Shown: positions 45,601 to 55,351, counted from the first letter of the stretch. The stretch is DNA of 64,000 nt from Clostridium_AD sp050717545 (GCF_050717545.1 NZ_JBOITN010000042.1:32335-96334); one strand, 5' to 3'. Numbers and translations: made by a program. The notes: a model not told the origin generated them from the sequence alone.

Positions 45601-47244
45601 GTTATCATAATAAGAAACATCTATTTTTGTTTTAATATCTACAAGAGTACCGGCTTTAATACTTTGACTTATTATTTTTTTATTGTCATCTTTGGAATCT
45701 TTGGAATGATTGGATTTAGGGGGTTTGTCATACTTTACAGCTGTTTCCTCGCCAAGTTCTAAATTATTGTCATTTAGAATTTCTTCAGCATCATCTAGAG
45801 TTTTTCCATTTAGTTGTGGCACACTAACTTGCTCAATTTTTTTCCCTTGGCTTATAATTAAATCTACTTTGCCACCTTTTTCATAGGATGTATTCACCTG
45901 GGGTGATTGACTAATAACTAATCCTTGAGCTATAGTATCACTATAATTATTAGATATATTGCCAAGTGAAAATTCATTATTAATTATATTTTGCTCTGCA
46001 ATATTTTCAGTATTCCCAATAAGTGACGGTACAAATTTTTTTTGAACTACAACAACTTCTTCTTCAGACTGTTGTTTTTCATCAGTTGATTGTGTATTAT
46101 TTGACGATAAGTTATCAGTTGTTTTTGAATCTGTAGTTTTTACAATTGAAGTTGAAGAGTTATTAGAAATTCTATCTAAGAGATATCTTCCGAAAAATCC
46201 AATAATAAAAACTAAAATGATTGATATTATTATAATTACCTTTTTATTTGGACTGGGCTTATTATTTGCAAGGAGTACTTTTTTATCTTTTTTAACAGTA
46301 GGATTTTCAGGTGCTGAGGACTGATTCATAACCGTTGTTAAGTCGTTTTTTATATCAGTAGCAATAGGTGAACCCATAATCTTTGTAGCATCATTTCCAT
46401 TATTATTTAAGTTAACTTTAAAATTTGGGTTTTCTTTAATTAATTTTAAAATTTTTCCCATTTCATCAGCTGTTTGAAATCTTTTAACAGGTTCCTTTTC
46501 CATGGCCTTTAAAATTACCAGGTTCACATTTTCAGGTAAACCTTCAATAATTTCTTTGGGTGGAGTAATGGGTTCATGGATATGCATCATAGCTATGGAA
46601 ATAGAACTTTCTGCATTATAAGGCACTTTCCCTGTGGCCATTTCATACATTACAACACCTAAGGAATATATGTCTGTTCTAGTGTCCACAAAGATGCCTT
46701 TTGCTTGTTCTGGAGAAAAATAACGTGCAGTGCCCATAATCTTATTAGAATTGGTCATGGTTCTTGAATCTGAAACTTTGGCTATCCCAAAATCTGTAAC
46801 CTTAATTATGTTATCTTCAGTTATCATAATATTATCCGGTTTTATATCTCGATGAATTATATTATTTTTATGAGCACACTGGAGTGCGTTGGCTATTTGG
46901 AGTGATATTTCTAGAGCCTTCTGAGAAGTAAGCCTACCATTTTCACTTATTAATTGCTTTAATGTTTTTCCGTTAATATATTCCATAACTATAAAATTAA
47001 TTTGACCTTCTGCACCAACATCATGAACATTTACAATGTTTGGATGTGATAAGCTAGCAGAGGCGGTACCTTCCCTTTTAAACCTGGCTAAGAATTCTTC
47101 ATCATTACTTAACTCTGTTTTTAGTATCTTTACAGCGACAAATCTATTTAACAAATGGCACTTTGCTTTATAAACAATTCCCATGCCACCTTCACCAATT
47201 TTCTCTAATAATTCATATCTATTTAAAAGTAATGTCCCTATCAT
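45589..47244 (-). CDS. prkC: Ser/Thr protein kinase with PASTA domains (PrkC/PknB type)
   Basis: 551 residues. Kinase domain 1-270: GEGGMGIVYKA (P-loop), VAVKILK (catalytic Lys), HRDIKPDN (catalytic loop), DFGIAK (metal loop). A membrane span at about 335-355 (KKVIIIISIILVFIIGFFG) is followed by a Ser/Thr linker and two PASTA domains outside the cell (VPSLIGNTENIAEQNI and VPQLNGKTLDDAEEIL). These bind peptidoglycan fragments and signal growth or germination. The usual PP2C phosphatase gene is not adjacent. RBS GGGAGG. Confidence 0.94.
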   Translation of the reverse strand: MIGTLLLNRYELLEKIGEGGMGIVYKAKCHLLNRFVAVKILKTELSNDEEFLARFKREGTASASLSHPNIVNVHDVGAEGQINFIVMEYINGKTLKQLISENGRLTSQKALEISLQIANALQCAHKNNIIHRDIKPDNIMITEDNIIKVTDFGIAKVSDSRTMTNSNKIMGTARYFSPEQAKGIFVDTRTDIYSLGVVMYEMATGKVPYNAESSISIAMMHIHEPITPPKEIIEGLPENVNLVILKAMEKEPVKRFQTADEMGKILKLIKENPNFKVNLNNNGNDATKIMGSPIATDIKNDLTTVMNQSSAPENPTVKKDKKVLLANNKPSPNKKVIIIISIILVFIIGFFGRYLLDRISNNSSTSIVKTTDSKTTDNLSSNNTQSTDEKQQSEEEVVVVQKKFVPSLIGNTENIAEQNIINNEFSLGNISNNYSDTIAQGLVISQSPQVNTSYEKGGKVDLIISQGKKIEQVSVPQLNGKTLDDAEEILNDNNLELGEETAVKYDKPPKSNHSKDSKDDNKKIISQSIKAGTLVDIKTKIDVSYYDNKKK

Positions 47245-47386
47245 ATTAACCTCCCATAAAAAACGACAATGTATATATTATAACATAATTAGCATATAGT
47301 ATAGACTATTATATAATCTATATGATAAACTAGAAATAGATTATTAGATTTCTTAAATTACGAATAAATTAAGAGGAGATGTTTTT

Positions 47387-47548
47387 ATGGATAAATATGT
47401 ATGTACGGTTTGCGGTTACGAGTATGACCCAGAAGTAGGAGATTCAGATGGAGGAATAGCACCAGGTACTAAGTTTGAGGATATTCCAGAAGATTGGGTT
47501 TGTCCTTTATGCGGAGTTACAAAATCAGATTTTGAAAAAGTAGAATAA
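47387..47548 (+). CDS. Rubredoxin
   Basis: 53 residues: MDKYVCTVCGYEYDPEVGD, then DWVCPLCGVTKSDF. The two CxxCG/CPxCG loops bind one iron. It carries single electrons in anaerobes, for instance to rubrerythrin or rubredoxin oxygen oxidoreductase during oxidative stress. RBS AGAGGAG lies seven bases before ATG. Transcribed alone. Confidence 0.96.
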   Translation: MDKYVCTVCGYEYDPEVGDSDGGIAPGTKFEDIPEDWVCPLCGVTKSDFEKVE

Positions 47549-47583
47549 GATTATTATAATTATTTAAATTATAAAAATTATAA

Positions 47584-47636
47584 AAAGGTCAATAATTTTT
47601 AGTCATAAAATGATTAAAAATTATTGGCTTTTTTAT
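47584..47636 (+). terminator. Terminator of the rubredoxin gene
   Basis: Long AT-rich hairpin (GGTCAATAATTTTTAGTCA with TGATTAAAAATTATTGGCT), followed by TTTTTTAT. The gap to 47925 shows no gene. Confidence 0.8.
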
Positions 47637-47924
47637 ATTTAAGGAATATTAAATTACTGTAATTTGATAGGTCTATTATTTTTATTGTTGGAGGATTCAC
47701 AGTAGAAATAGACTTCAAGAGACATTTTAGAGTAAATTCTACGGTAGACTAAAATTCCTAAAAAAACCTAAAATATAACAATTATAATTGTTTGATTATG
47801 ATATAATAGAATAATATTCCAATAAAAATATATGTACAATCTCAGAGTTAAACTTTATTTGGAATTAAGGTATTTAAACTCTGGTGCATCAACTAATTTG
47901 GAAGGCACAAGGAGGATATGAACA

Positions 47925-48983
47925 ATGGCCAAATTTAAAAGTCTTAAAACAGTTTTCTTAGCATCGGCAATAACAATTGGGGTATCATCTTTAACATCTC
48001 AAAATGTACTAGGGGCAACTAAAACATATACTGTTAAAAGTGGAGATTGCTTATCTACAATAGCTAAAAATTTTGGATTATCATTAAATGATTTAAGGAA
48101 AATCAACAACAAATGGAATGATTCGATTTTTCCAAGGCAAGTTCTCAAAGTTTCAGGACAAGCTAGTTCAGCAGTTCAACAACCTGCACAGGCACCTAGA
48201 AGTTTAGATAAAACATATACTGTTAAGAGTGGAGATTGCTTATCTTTAATAGCAAAACAGTGTGGACTATCATTAAATAATTTAAGGAAAGTTAATGATA
48301 AATGGAATGATTCTATTTTTCCTGGGCAAGTTTTGAAGCTTTCAGCAGCAACTAATTCTACACTGCAACCCCCGGTACAGCAAGAGACGCAATTACCTAG
48401 CAATTCAGCTAAAACATATACAGTTAAAAGTGGAGATTGTTTATCTTCAATAGCAAAACAGTGCAGAATATCATTAAATGATTTAAGGAAAGCTAATAAC
48501 AAATGGAATGATTTTATTTCTCCAGGGCAAGTTCTTAATTTAACTGGAACAATTTCTTCTACTCCGGTACAAACTACTCCAGTTAAGGCAAATCCTGCGG
48601 CAATAAAATACACAGAAAGTGAATTAAACTTGGTATCAAGATTAATATCTTCCGAAGCACGAGGCGAGTCTTATAATGCACAGGTTGCTGTAGGAGCAAT
48701 AATTGTAAATAGAGTTAAGAGTGGATATTTCCCAAATTCAATTACCGCCGTAATAAATGAACAAACAAATGGTAACTATCAATTTAGCCCAGTAAAAAGT
48801 GGAAGCATTAATACTCCTGCTACCGCAAGCGCATTAAAGGCTGCAATTGAAGCTCTTGGTGGAAATGACCCAACAAAGAATGCATTGTTTTTTTATAGTG
48901 GAAAGGTTCCAAGTGCATTGACATCGCCACAACCAGTCTCTGTAGTGATAGGAAATTTAACATTTGTATATTTAATAAAATAA
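47925..48983 (+). CDS. Cell-wall hydrolase with three LysM domains (SleB/CwlJ type)
   Basis: 352 residues. Signal peptide 1-30 (ends LGA). Three LysM domains, each YTVKSGDCLS-IAK then LNDLRK-N-KWND-I-P-QVL, lie at about 33-77, 98-142 and 163-207, separated by Gln/Pro/Ser linkers; the DNA of the three units is very similar. The C-terminal 125 residues are a SleB/CwlJ-type hydrolase domain (LVSRLISSEARGESYNAQVAVGA, catalytic Glu). Such enzymes cut spore cortex or vegetative peptidoglycan. RBS AAGGAGGATATG. Confidence 0.94.
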   Translation: MAKFKSLKTVFLASAITIGVSSLTSQNVLGATKTYTVKSGDCLSTIAKNFGLSLNDLRKINNKWNDSIFPRQVLKVSGQASSAVQQPAQAPRSLDKTYTVKSGDCLSLIAKQCGLSLNNLRKVNDKWNDSIFPGQVLKLSAATNSTLQPPVQQETQLPSNSAKTYTVKSGDCLSSIAKQCRISLNDLRKANNKWNDFISPGQVLNLTGTISSTPVQTTPVKANPAAIKYTESELNLVSRLISSEARGESYNAQVAVGAIIVNRVKSGYFPNSITAVINEQTNGNYQFSPVKSGSINTPATASALKAAIEALGGNDPTKNALFFYSGKVPSALTSPQPVSVVIGNLTFVYLIK

Positions 48984-49190
48984 TTTTTTATAATAATTTT
49001 TATGATCTCTTTAGCTTTATATAAAATCGTTCTGACACGTATGCATATTTTTTTAGAAATATAATATAGTTAACTCCTTTTGACGTTTATCAAACACGTT
49101 GTAAAATGTTTATCTATATTTTACAAAAAAATGGGTAAACTATATAATAAGTTGTGTACAGATGGCTATATAGTTGAAGGGAGAATATAG

Positions 49191-49472
49191 ATGAATAAAA
49201 ATGATTTAAAACAAGCAAAAAAAGCACATAAACAATTCGAGACGGAAAAAGGTTCAATTAGCAGTAATGGCGGTATAAACAGTTGCTTTACTGGTGCAAA
49301 TTTGGTAACGAACGGGCAATCAAGTAATCAATCAGATGATCATAGTCATCTTAATTCGGCTTCGAATTTTGACACGTCTAGTATGACTAGTAGCATTAAT
49401 TATTCAACTTTAGAAGAAGTGAAAAAATTCAATAAACATTTAGATGTTATTAAAGATACTGATGAAAAATAA
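49191..49472 (+). CDS. Small hydrophilic protein, paralogue of the one at 13351
   Basis: 93 residues, Ser/Asn/Asp-rich, no signal peptide or membrane span. It begins MNKNDLKQAKKA and ends with a helical TLEEVKKFNKHLDVIKD. It shares with the gene at 13351 the N-terminal MNKN-LK, the ribosome site GAAGGGAGAATA, and the upstream block GGGTAAACTATA (49133-49144, 47 bases before ATG). The two are probably coexpressed. Function unknown; a small spore protein is possible. Confidence 0.7.
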   Translation: MNKNDLKQAKKAHKQFETEKGSISSNGGINSCFTGANLVTNGQSSNQSDDHSHLNSASNFDTSSMTSSINYSTLEEVKKFNKHLDVIKDTDEK

Positions 49473-49510
49473 GAACTAAGGCAGGATTATTTCTGCCTTA
49501 GTTCTTATTT
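49471..49510 (+). terminator. Terminator of the small gene
   Basis: 14-bp perfect stem (49471-49484 with 49493-49506) followed by ATTTAAAT; overlaps the stop codon. Confidence 0.8.
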
Positions 49511-49530
49511 AAATAGTGTCTATTATTAAT

Positions 49531-49557
49531 ATTTCAGCTCCGTAGGAGATGATTTAA
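49531..49557 (+). repeat. Dispersed 27-bp repeat, copy d
   Basis: Matches the consensus (TTCAGCTCC, two bases, AGGAGATGATTTAA) at every constant position. It lies between two convergent genes. Confidence 0.75.
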
Positions 49558-49600
49558 TCGTGGTCTTTGTGATGGAGTTGGAGTACACTGGGCAAGTATA

Positions 49601-50425
49601 TTATCCCATAACCAAGAAGTATAAAATAACTATAATTCCAAGTATAATTCTATACCAACCAAAGGCTGTAAAGTCGTGTTTCTTTATGTAACCCATTAAG
49701 AATTTAATAGACAAAATCGATACTATAAAAGCAGCAATCATTCCTGTTAGTAAAATAATGAATTCAGTATTTGTAAAAATTAAACCGAATTTAATAATTT
49801 TTAGAAGGCTTGCTCCAAACATAACAGGAATAGCTAGAAAAAATGTAAATTCAGCTGCAACTGTTCTTGATGTTCCTATTAGTATTGCACCGAGGATTGT
49901 TGTTCCAGAGCGAGATGTACCAGGAATCAATGCTAATACTTGAAAAGCTCCTATAATGATTGCAGTTTTATATGTAATTTGTGATAGCGTGTTAATCTTA
50001 GGTTTTATATTTTTATGTTTTCTTTCAATAACAATAAACAGAATACCATATACAATTAGTGCAACTGCAACAGTCTGATAGTTATAAAAAAGTGCCTCAA
50101 GGTCATCATCAAAAAGTAGACCAATAATGGCGGCTGGAACACAGGCAACAACAATCTTAAGCCACAGCACCATGGTATCGTTTTTTAAAGTTAATTTTGA
50201 TTTAAAAGTAAAAGGATTTAATTTTTTCCAAAATAAAACCACAACTGCCATAATTGCCCCAAGTTGAATAACTACAAAAAACATTTCTTTAAATGCTTCA
50301 CTCATATGAAGCTGTAAAAACTCATCAACTAAAATCATGTGGCCTGTACTACTTATTGGTAACCACTCAGTGATACCCTCGACGATACCAAGAATAATTG
50401 CTTTAATTATTTCGATAAATTCCAT
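49601..50425 (-). CDS. uppP: Undecaprenyl-diphosphatase UppP (BacA)
   Basis: 274 residues, about eight membrane helices. Signature motifs: GIVEGITEWLPISSTGHMIL (catalytic Glu region) and IPGTSRSGTTI (PGTSRSG). It dephosphorylates undecaprenyl diphosphate to recycle the lipid carrier of peptidoglycan, and its level affects bacitracin resistance. RBS AAGGGAG lies before ATG 50425. Confidence 0.95.
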   Translation of the reverse strand: MEFIEIIKAIILGIVEGITEWLPISSTGHMILVDEFLQLHMSEAFKEMFFVVIQLGAIMAVVVLFWKKLNPFTFKSKLTLKNDTMVLWLKIVVACVPAAIIGLLFDDDLEALFYNYQTVAVALIVYGILFIVIERKHKNIKPKINTLSQITYKTAIIIGAFQVLALIPGTSRSGTTILGAILIGTSRTVAAEFTFFLAIPVMFGASLLKIIKFGLIFTNTEFIILLTGMIAAFIVSILSIKFLMGYIKKHDFTAFGWYRIILGIIVILYFLVMG

Positions 50426-50620
50426 GTATTAATCACTCCCTTAGATATTTTATTTTGTAATGAAGTACAAGCTGTACAAACAATGCCATTATAGTATACT
50501 ACTTATTTATAAGAATTCTATAAAAAGCAATAAAATACTTATTTTTAGATAAATCATATATAGTAGTTAATGATGAATATCATTAATATTTATTTTTAAC
50601 ACTAAAGAGTATCAGTGAGG

Positions 50621-50629
50621 TTTGTCAAA
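50621..50629 (+). promoter_or_regulatory. 0A box (Spo0A binding site) upstream of the spo0A-like gene
   Basis: TTTGTCAAA matches the 0A-box consensus TTTGTCRAA. It lies 44 bases before a TATAAT (50673-50678) that is a likely -10 element for the downstream gene, which suggests autoregulation. Confidence 0.6.
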
Positions 50630-50785
50630 CAATCAAATACCTGGGAGACTATACTATTTCGGTTTATATGGTTATAATATAAATAAACAATAGGCTCAGA
50701 GCATACAATTATAATTAACTAAACTCATATACAATGAAATTTAGGTAATTATGATGTGAAACAGAGGGAAAAGGGGAGTGCAACT

Positions 50786-51598
50786 ATGGAAGAACCAAAA
50801 ATAAATATAATAATTGCTGATGATAACAAACAATTTTGTACTATTCTTAATGAGTATCTATCAATAGAAAAAGATATTGTTGTTAGTGGCATAGCAGGGG
50901 ATGGAGTAGAAGCGCTAAAATTGATTGAGGAAAATAAACCTGATTTGGTAATACTTGATTTGATTATGCCAGTTCTTGATGGATTGGGTGTTCTAGAAGG
51001 GTTAAGTGAAATGAATTTAGCGGCAATGCCTCGCATTATAGTTTTATCAGCAGTTGGTAATGACAAAATAACACAAAGGGCTATTACACTAGGAGCGGAT
51101 TATTATGTTGTAAAACCTTTTGATATGGACGTATTTATTAAAAGGATAAGACAGATGTTAAATCACACTATATGTGATGGAGATGCAGAAAATACGATTA
51201 CTTATGGGAGAAATACTGACAATAAGATTAATAAAAGTCAATCAATTGATATGATATCTCAAATAACTGAAATTGTTCATGAAATTGGAATACCTGCTCA
51301 TATAAAAGGTTATATGTATGTTAGAGAAGCAATAAGTATGGCAGTGGATGATATGGAACTTTTATCAGCTGTAACAAAGGAATTATATCCATTAATAGGT
51401 AAAAAATTTAATACAACTGCTAGCAAGGTAGAAAGAGCAATAAGGCACTCAATAGAGGTTGCCTGGAGTAGAGATCAATCAGAAGCTATCAATAAGATTT
51501 TTGGTTACAATATAAGCAATAAAAAAGGAAAACCTACTAATTCAGAATTTATAGCAATGGTAGCTGATAAGCTAAGATTGCAAAATAAAGTTAGTTAG
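50786..51598 (+). CDS. spo0A: Sporulation transcription factor Spo0A (possibly a divergent paralogue)
   Basis: 270 residues from ATG 50786 (AAAGGGGAG upstream). Receiver domain 1-125 with acidic pair Asp12-Asp13, phospho-acceptor Asp58 in LVILDLIMPVLDG, and Lys in VVKPFD. Linker, then the Spo0A_C domain: EIVHEIGIPAHIKGYMYVRE, ASKVERAIRHSIEVAWSR, and GKPTNSEFIAMVADKLRL. The DNA-recognition SRG triplet reads SRD (SRDQSEAI). In most clostridia spo0A follows spoIVB; here the upstream neighbour is convergent uppP, so a second copy elsewhere is possible. Confidence 0.9.
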   Translation: MEEPKINIIIADDNKQFCTILNEYLSIEKDIVVSGIAGDGVEALKLIEENKPDLVILDLIMPVLDGLGVLEGLSEMNLAAMPRIIVLSAVGNDKITQRAITLGADYYVVKPFDMDVFIKRIRQMLNHTICDGDAENTITYGRNTDNKINKSQSIDMISQITEIVHEIGIPAHIKGYMYVREAISMAVDDMELLSAVTKELYPLIGKKFNTTASKVERAIRHSIEVAWSRDQSEAINKIFGYNISNKKGKPTNSEFIAMVADKLRLQNKVS

Positions 51599-51630
51599 TT
51601 GCCTAGCATGGAACAATAATAACTTAGTTT

Positions 51631-51679
51631 TTTATTACTCATAATATCAGTATCTGAAGCAATATTATGAGTAAATAAA
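51631..51679. terminator. Bidirectional terminator
   Basis: TTACTCATAATAT pairs with ATATTATGAGTAA, with T-rich and A-rich flanks, between convergent spo0A and ydcF-like genes. Confidence 0.7.
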
Positions 51680-51680
51680 A

Positions 51681-52442
51681 CTATTTATCAAATAAAAATG
51701 AATTTATTACTGCTAAATATTCGCGAGCAAAACAAGTAGGTACTAGCATTGGATGAAGTGGAGCAGGAAATCCATATGCTTTTAAACCTTGCCTTTGTGC
51801 TAAGAATTTAGCTCTTAATACATGGAAATTATTTGTTACAATTGTTACCTTTATATTATCTTTTTTCTCTAATTTATTCACAATATCAGATGTGAATTTC
51901 ATATTTTCAAAGGTATTGGTTGACTTTTCTTCTTTTAGTATCAGGTCTTCTGATACTCCATGTTTAATTAAAAATCTTTTCATAGCCTCTGCTTCGGTAA
52001 TGCTTTCACCAGAGCCTTTTCCTCCTGTTACTACAATCTTCACATTAGGATTAATTTTTATATATTCTAGACTTGTATAAAGCCTTTGAAAAAGTGCTGT
52101 TGAAGGAACTTCACCTCTAAGTCCAGCTCCTAATATTACTAGATAATCACTTTTTTGCTTGTTCTTTACTATAGCTGATTGAATTATTAGACTTTCTATA
52201 ATCACAACAGAAACTATTCCAAGTGAAAAACATATTTTTATTGTAGTTTTAAGCTTGCCGGGTCTTAGTAACAAATAATTTTTCTTATTTTTTCTCTCAT
52301 ATAATCCTATTGTAATTAGGATTAATCCTAAAACAAGATAAAATTGCGCAAAAGTTACTATGCCACCAAATATTATTGTCCCTATAAAATATAATTCACA
52401 TAAAACCCCTAAAAATAAGTAAACATTGCCTTTAGTTTTCAA
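51681..52442 (-). CDS. YdcF family (DUF218) membrane protein
   Basis: 253 residues, TTG start at 52442 (AGGGGG eight bases upstream). Three hydrophobic segments in the first 90 residues, then the DUF218 domain: YLVILGAGLRGEVPSTALFQRL, KIVVTGGKGSGESITEAEAMKRFL, KEEKSTNTFENMKFT, and VTNNFHVLRAKFLAQRQG. Related proteins (SanA, ElyC) act in envelope maintenance. The exact reaction is unknown. The gap 52443-52819 is AT-rich with no recognised feature. Confidence 0.88.
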   Translation of the reverse strand: MKTKGNVYLFLGVLCELYFIGTIIFGGIVTFAQFYLVLGLILITIGLYERKNKKNYLLLRPGKLKTTIKICFSLGIVSVVIIESLIIQSAIVKNKQKSDYLVILGAGLRGEVPSTALFQRLYTSLEYIKINPNVKIVVTGGKGSGESITEAEAMKRFLIKHGVSEDLILKEEKSTNTFENMKFTSDIVNKLEKKDNIKVTIVTNNFHVLRAKFLAQRQGLKAYGFPAPLHPMLVPTCFAREYLAVINSFLFDK

Positions 52443-52819
52443 TTCTCATTCCCCCTTGGAATTCTCCACATTATTTAATAAATGGAAAAGTTACTTCAAA
52501 TACGGTTATAACCACATCGAATTACTTTTAATATTAACTAGATTGATGATTTATGTATAACAGATATTGTTTTATATTTATACATTATACTAAATTTTAG
52601 CTTAATTATATATAAATATCCACAAGTTTCTATGAATGTTATTAATTCATTTATAAATTTAGATATGGAGATTAATTTAACAGATATGGAACTCAAATTA
52701 GAAATGTAAATGTTTACTTACTTTAGTTACTAAACACTTAGAATACTTTCTAAACATATATTATTTTGATCTTTACATTACAATAGAGTTAATAATAAAC
52801 TTTATAGGAGGAATAAAAA

Positions 52820-53992
52820 ATGAATTATGATGAACTTAGTTTAAAAATGCATGAAGAGAATAAAGGTAAGATTAAAATAGTATCTAAGGTTGAAGTGAAA
52901 AATAGAGAGCAGTTAAGTATTGCATATACTCCTGGGGTTGCAGAGCCTTGTAGAAGAATCTATGAAAATAGTGAAAACGTCTACAAATATACAGCTAAAG
53001 GAAACCTTGTAGCGGTAGTTACTGATGGAACAGCAGTACTTGGTCTTGGAGATATAGGTCCATTAGCTGCAATGCCAGTTATGGAAGGGAAAGCGATATT
53101 ATTTAAAGAATTTGCAGATATTGACGCTTTTCCAATATGTCTTGATACAAAAGATGTTGAAGAGATTATAAAAACAGTAAAATATCTTGCTCCAACTTTC
53201 GGAGGAATAAACCTTGAGGATATATCAGCACCAAGGTGTTTTGAAATAGAAAGAAGGTTAAAAGAGGAATTAGATATACCAGTCTTTCATGATGACCAAC
53301 ATGGTACTGCGATTGTGGTTTTAGCAGGGATTATTAATGCTCTAAAGGTAGTTAAAAAAGATATTGATGTTGCAAAAGTGGTTATTAATGGTGCAGGGTC
53401 TGCAGGAATATCAATTTGTAAACTCCTTTTGTCTTACGGCATTAAAAACATAGTAATGTGTGACAAACAAGGAGGACTTGCTGAGGGTATTGATTGGATG
53501 AATCTACCTCAAGTAGAAATGGCAAAGGTTACAAATAGAGGTATGGAACATGGAACGCTTGCCCAAATTGTAAAAGGAAAAGATGTATTTATTGGGGTTT
53601 CAGGACCTAATATGCTAAATGCAGATATGGTTAAAACTATGAATAAGGATTCAATTATATTTGCAATGGCAAACCCAACACCTGAAATAATGCCAGAGGA
53701 AGCTAAAAAGGGCGGCGCGAGAGTAATTGCAACAGGAAGATCAGATTATCCAAATCAAATTAATAATGTTTTAATATTCCCAGGAATATTTAGAGGCGCA
53801 CTAGATGTAAGAGCAACTAATATTACTGAAGAAATGAAACTCGCTGCAGCAACAGCAATAGCAAGCTTAATTACGGATGAGGAATTAAATGATGAATATA
53901 TTATTCCGGGAGCTTTCGATGAGCGAGTAGCAAAAACTGTAGCAGCAGAAGTAGCTAGAGTAGCTAGAGAAACAGGGGTAGCTAGAATATAA
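52820..53992 (+). CDS. NAD-type malic enzyme (oxaloacetate-decarboxylating)
   Basis: 390 residues, the short bacterial form. Key blocks: SIAYTPGVAEPCR (catalytic Tyr), VTDGTAVLGLGDIGPLAAMPVMEGKAILFK (catalytic Lys), NLEDISAPRCFEIE, VFHDDQHGTAIV (metal site) and VINGAGSAGISI (NAD fold). It converts malate to pyruvate and CO2. The transporter and two-component system downstream show that it serves malate use. RBS AGGAGG. Confidence 0.94.
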   Translation: MNYDELSLKMHEENKGKIKIVSKVEVKNREQLSIAYTPGVAEPCRRIYENSENVYKYTAKGNLVAVVTDGTAVLGLGDIGPLAAMPVMEGKAILFKEFADIDAFPICLDTKDVEEIIKTVKYLAPTFGGINLEDISAPRCFEIERRLKEELDIPVFHDDQHGTAIVVLAGIINALKVVKKDIDVAKVVINGAGSAGISICKLLLSYGIKNIVMCDKQGGLAEGIDWMNLPQVEMAKVTNRGMEHGTLAQIVKGKDVFIGVSGPNMLNADMVKTMNKDSIIFAMANPTPEIMPEEAKKGGARVIATGRSDYPNQINNVLIFPGIFRGALDVRATNITEEMKLAAATAIASLITDEELNDEYIIPGAFDERVAKTVAAEVARVARETGVARI

Positions 53993-54019
53993 ATATTAAA
54001 AATAGGGGGAGAATTATAT

Positions 54020-55312
54020 ATGGGAAATACGATTGAGAATAAGGGTTATAAAATTCTAGGTCTTCCAGTTGCAGCTTTTGCAATTATAGCAATAGTAATT
54101 TTAGGCGCAACTTACATGGGAACAATGCCAAAAGGAATGATAGGAGCATTTGCGTTAATGCTTGTACTTGGGGCAATATTTAATGAGATTGGAAATAAGA
54201 CACCTATTATTAACACATTCTTAGGTGGTGGGCCGATAGTAATTATATTTGCAACTGCAGCACTTGTAATGTATAACATAATTCCTAAAGTATCAATAGA
54301 GAATATGACAACATTTATGAAAGGCGGAGGGTTTTTAGACTTTTACATCGCAGCGCTTATAACTGGTAGTATTCTTGGCATGAGTAGAAAATTATTAATA
54401 AAGTCAGCAGTTAGATATTTACCGGTAATCATATGTGGTTTAGTAGTATCATTGGGACTTGTAGCAATAGTTGGAGCACTTATAGGATATGGAGCACAAA
54501 AGGCTATATTTTTCATAGGAATCCCTATTATGGGAGGTGGTATGGGTGCAGGAGCTGTTCCACTTGCTAAAATTTTTGGTGAATCATTGGGAGTAGATCC
54601 AGCAAGTATGTTATCGGTTATGGTACCCGCAGTAGCACTTGGAAATGCTATGGCCATAGTTATGGGTGGATTACTTGATAGATTAGGTAAATCAAAACCT
54701 GAGCTAACAGGTAACGGTAAATTAATGAAAATTAATGATAAAGAGAATGTAGTTGAAGAGGAAGAAAGTAATAAATTGTCCATAAAAGCTATGGGAATGG
54801 GATTATTAATAGCCTTAACATTTTTCGTTGTTGGAACTACAATAGGTAAATTTGTACCTGCAATTCATTCATATGCATGGATGATAATGACGGTAGCTGC
54901 AGTGAAAATGTTTGGAATTATGCCAAGATATATGGAACTTGCAGCAAAACAATGGTTTTCATTTGTAATGACTAATTTTACAGGCGTGCTTTTAGTAGGA
55001 ATAGGGGTTGCATATACTAATCTTGCTGAAGTTGCAGCAGCATTTAGGTGGCAGTATGTAGTTCTTGTATTAGCAGTAATAATAGGAGCTACTATAGGAG
55101 CATTCTTTGGTGGAAAGTTAATTGGATTTTATCCAATAGAAGCAGCAATAACTGGAGGACTTTGTATGGCAAATATGGGTGGTACTGGAGATGTAGCAGT
55201 ACTAACAGCTGCAAAAAGAATGGAACTTATGCCATTTTCACAAATATCCTCAAGAATTGGAGGGGCACTTGTTTTAATCTTGGCAAGTTCCTTACTAAAA
55301 ATATTTATGTGA
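54020..55312 (+). CDS. 2-hydroxycarboxylate transporter (CitS/CimH/MaeN family)
   Basis: 430 residues, about 11 membrane helices. Family hallmarks are the two GGxG re-entrant loops: IPIMGGGMGAGAVPLAKIFGE and AAITGGLCMANMGGTGDVAVL, together with the C-terminal MPFSQISSRIGGALVL that contains the substrate-binding Arg. These transporters import malate or citrate with Na+ or H+, or exchange them for lactate. It lies 28 bases after the malic enzyme, so malate is the likely substrate. Confidence 0.93.
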   Translation: MGNTIENKGYKILGLPVAAFAIIAIVILGATYMGTMPKGMIGAFALMLVLGAIFNEIGNKTPIINTFLGGGPIVIIFATAALVMYNIIPKVSIENMTTFMKGGGFLDFYIAALITGSILGMSRKLLIKSAVRYLPVIICGLVVSLGLVAIVGALIGYGAQKAIFFIGIPIMGGGMGAGAVPLAKIFGESLGVDPASMLSVMVPAVALGNAMAIVMGGLLDRLGKSKPELTGNGKLMKINDKENVVEEEESNKLSIKAMGMGLLIALTFFVVGTTIGKFVPAIHSYAWMIMTVAAVKMFGIMPRYMELAAKQWFSFVMTNFTGVLLVGIGVAYTNLAEVAAAFRWQYVVLVLAVIIGATIGAFFGGKLIGFYPIEAAITGGLCMANMGGTGDVAVLTAAKRMELMPFSQISSRIGGALVLILASSLLKIFM

Positions 55313-55317
55313 ACAAT

Positions 55318-55351
55318 TAAAAGACCATCCGTTATGCGGGTGGTCTTTTTT
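55318..55351 (+). terminator. Terminator of the malic enzyme operon
   Basis: AAAAGACCATCCG pairs with CGGGTGGTCTTTT around TTATG, then a T-run. The regulatory genes start 180 bases later. Confidence 0.9.

Noticed and set aside
48010..48540. Tandem DNA repeats of about 195 bp
   Set aside because: They are the three LysM domains of one protein, normal for this family, not a separate repeat element.
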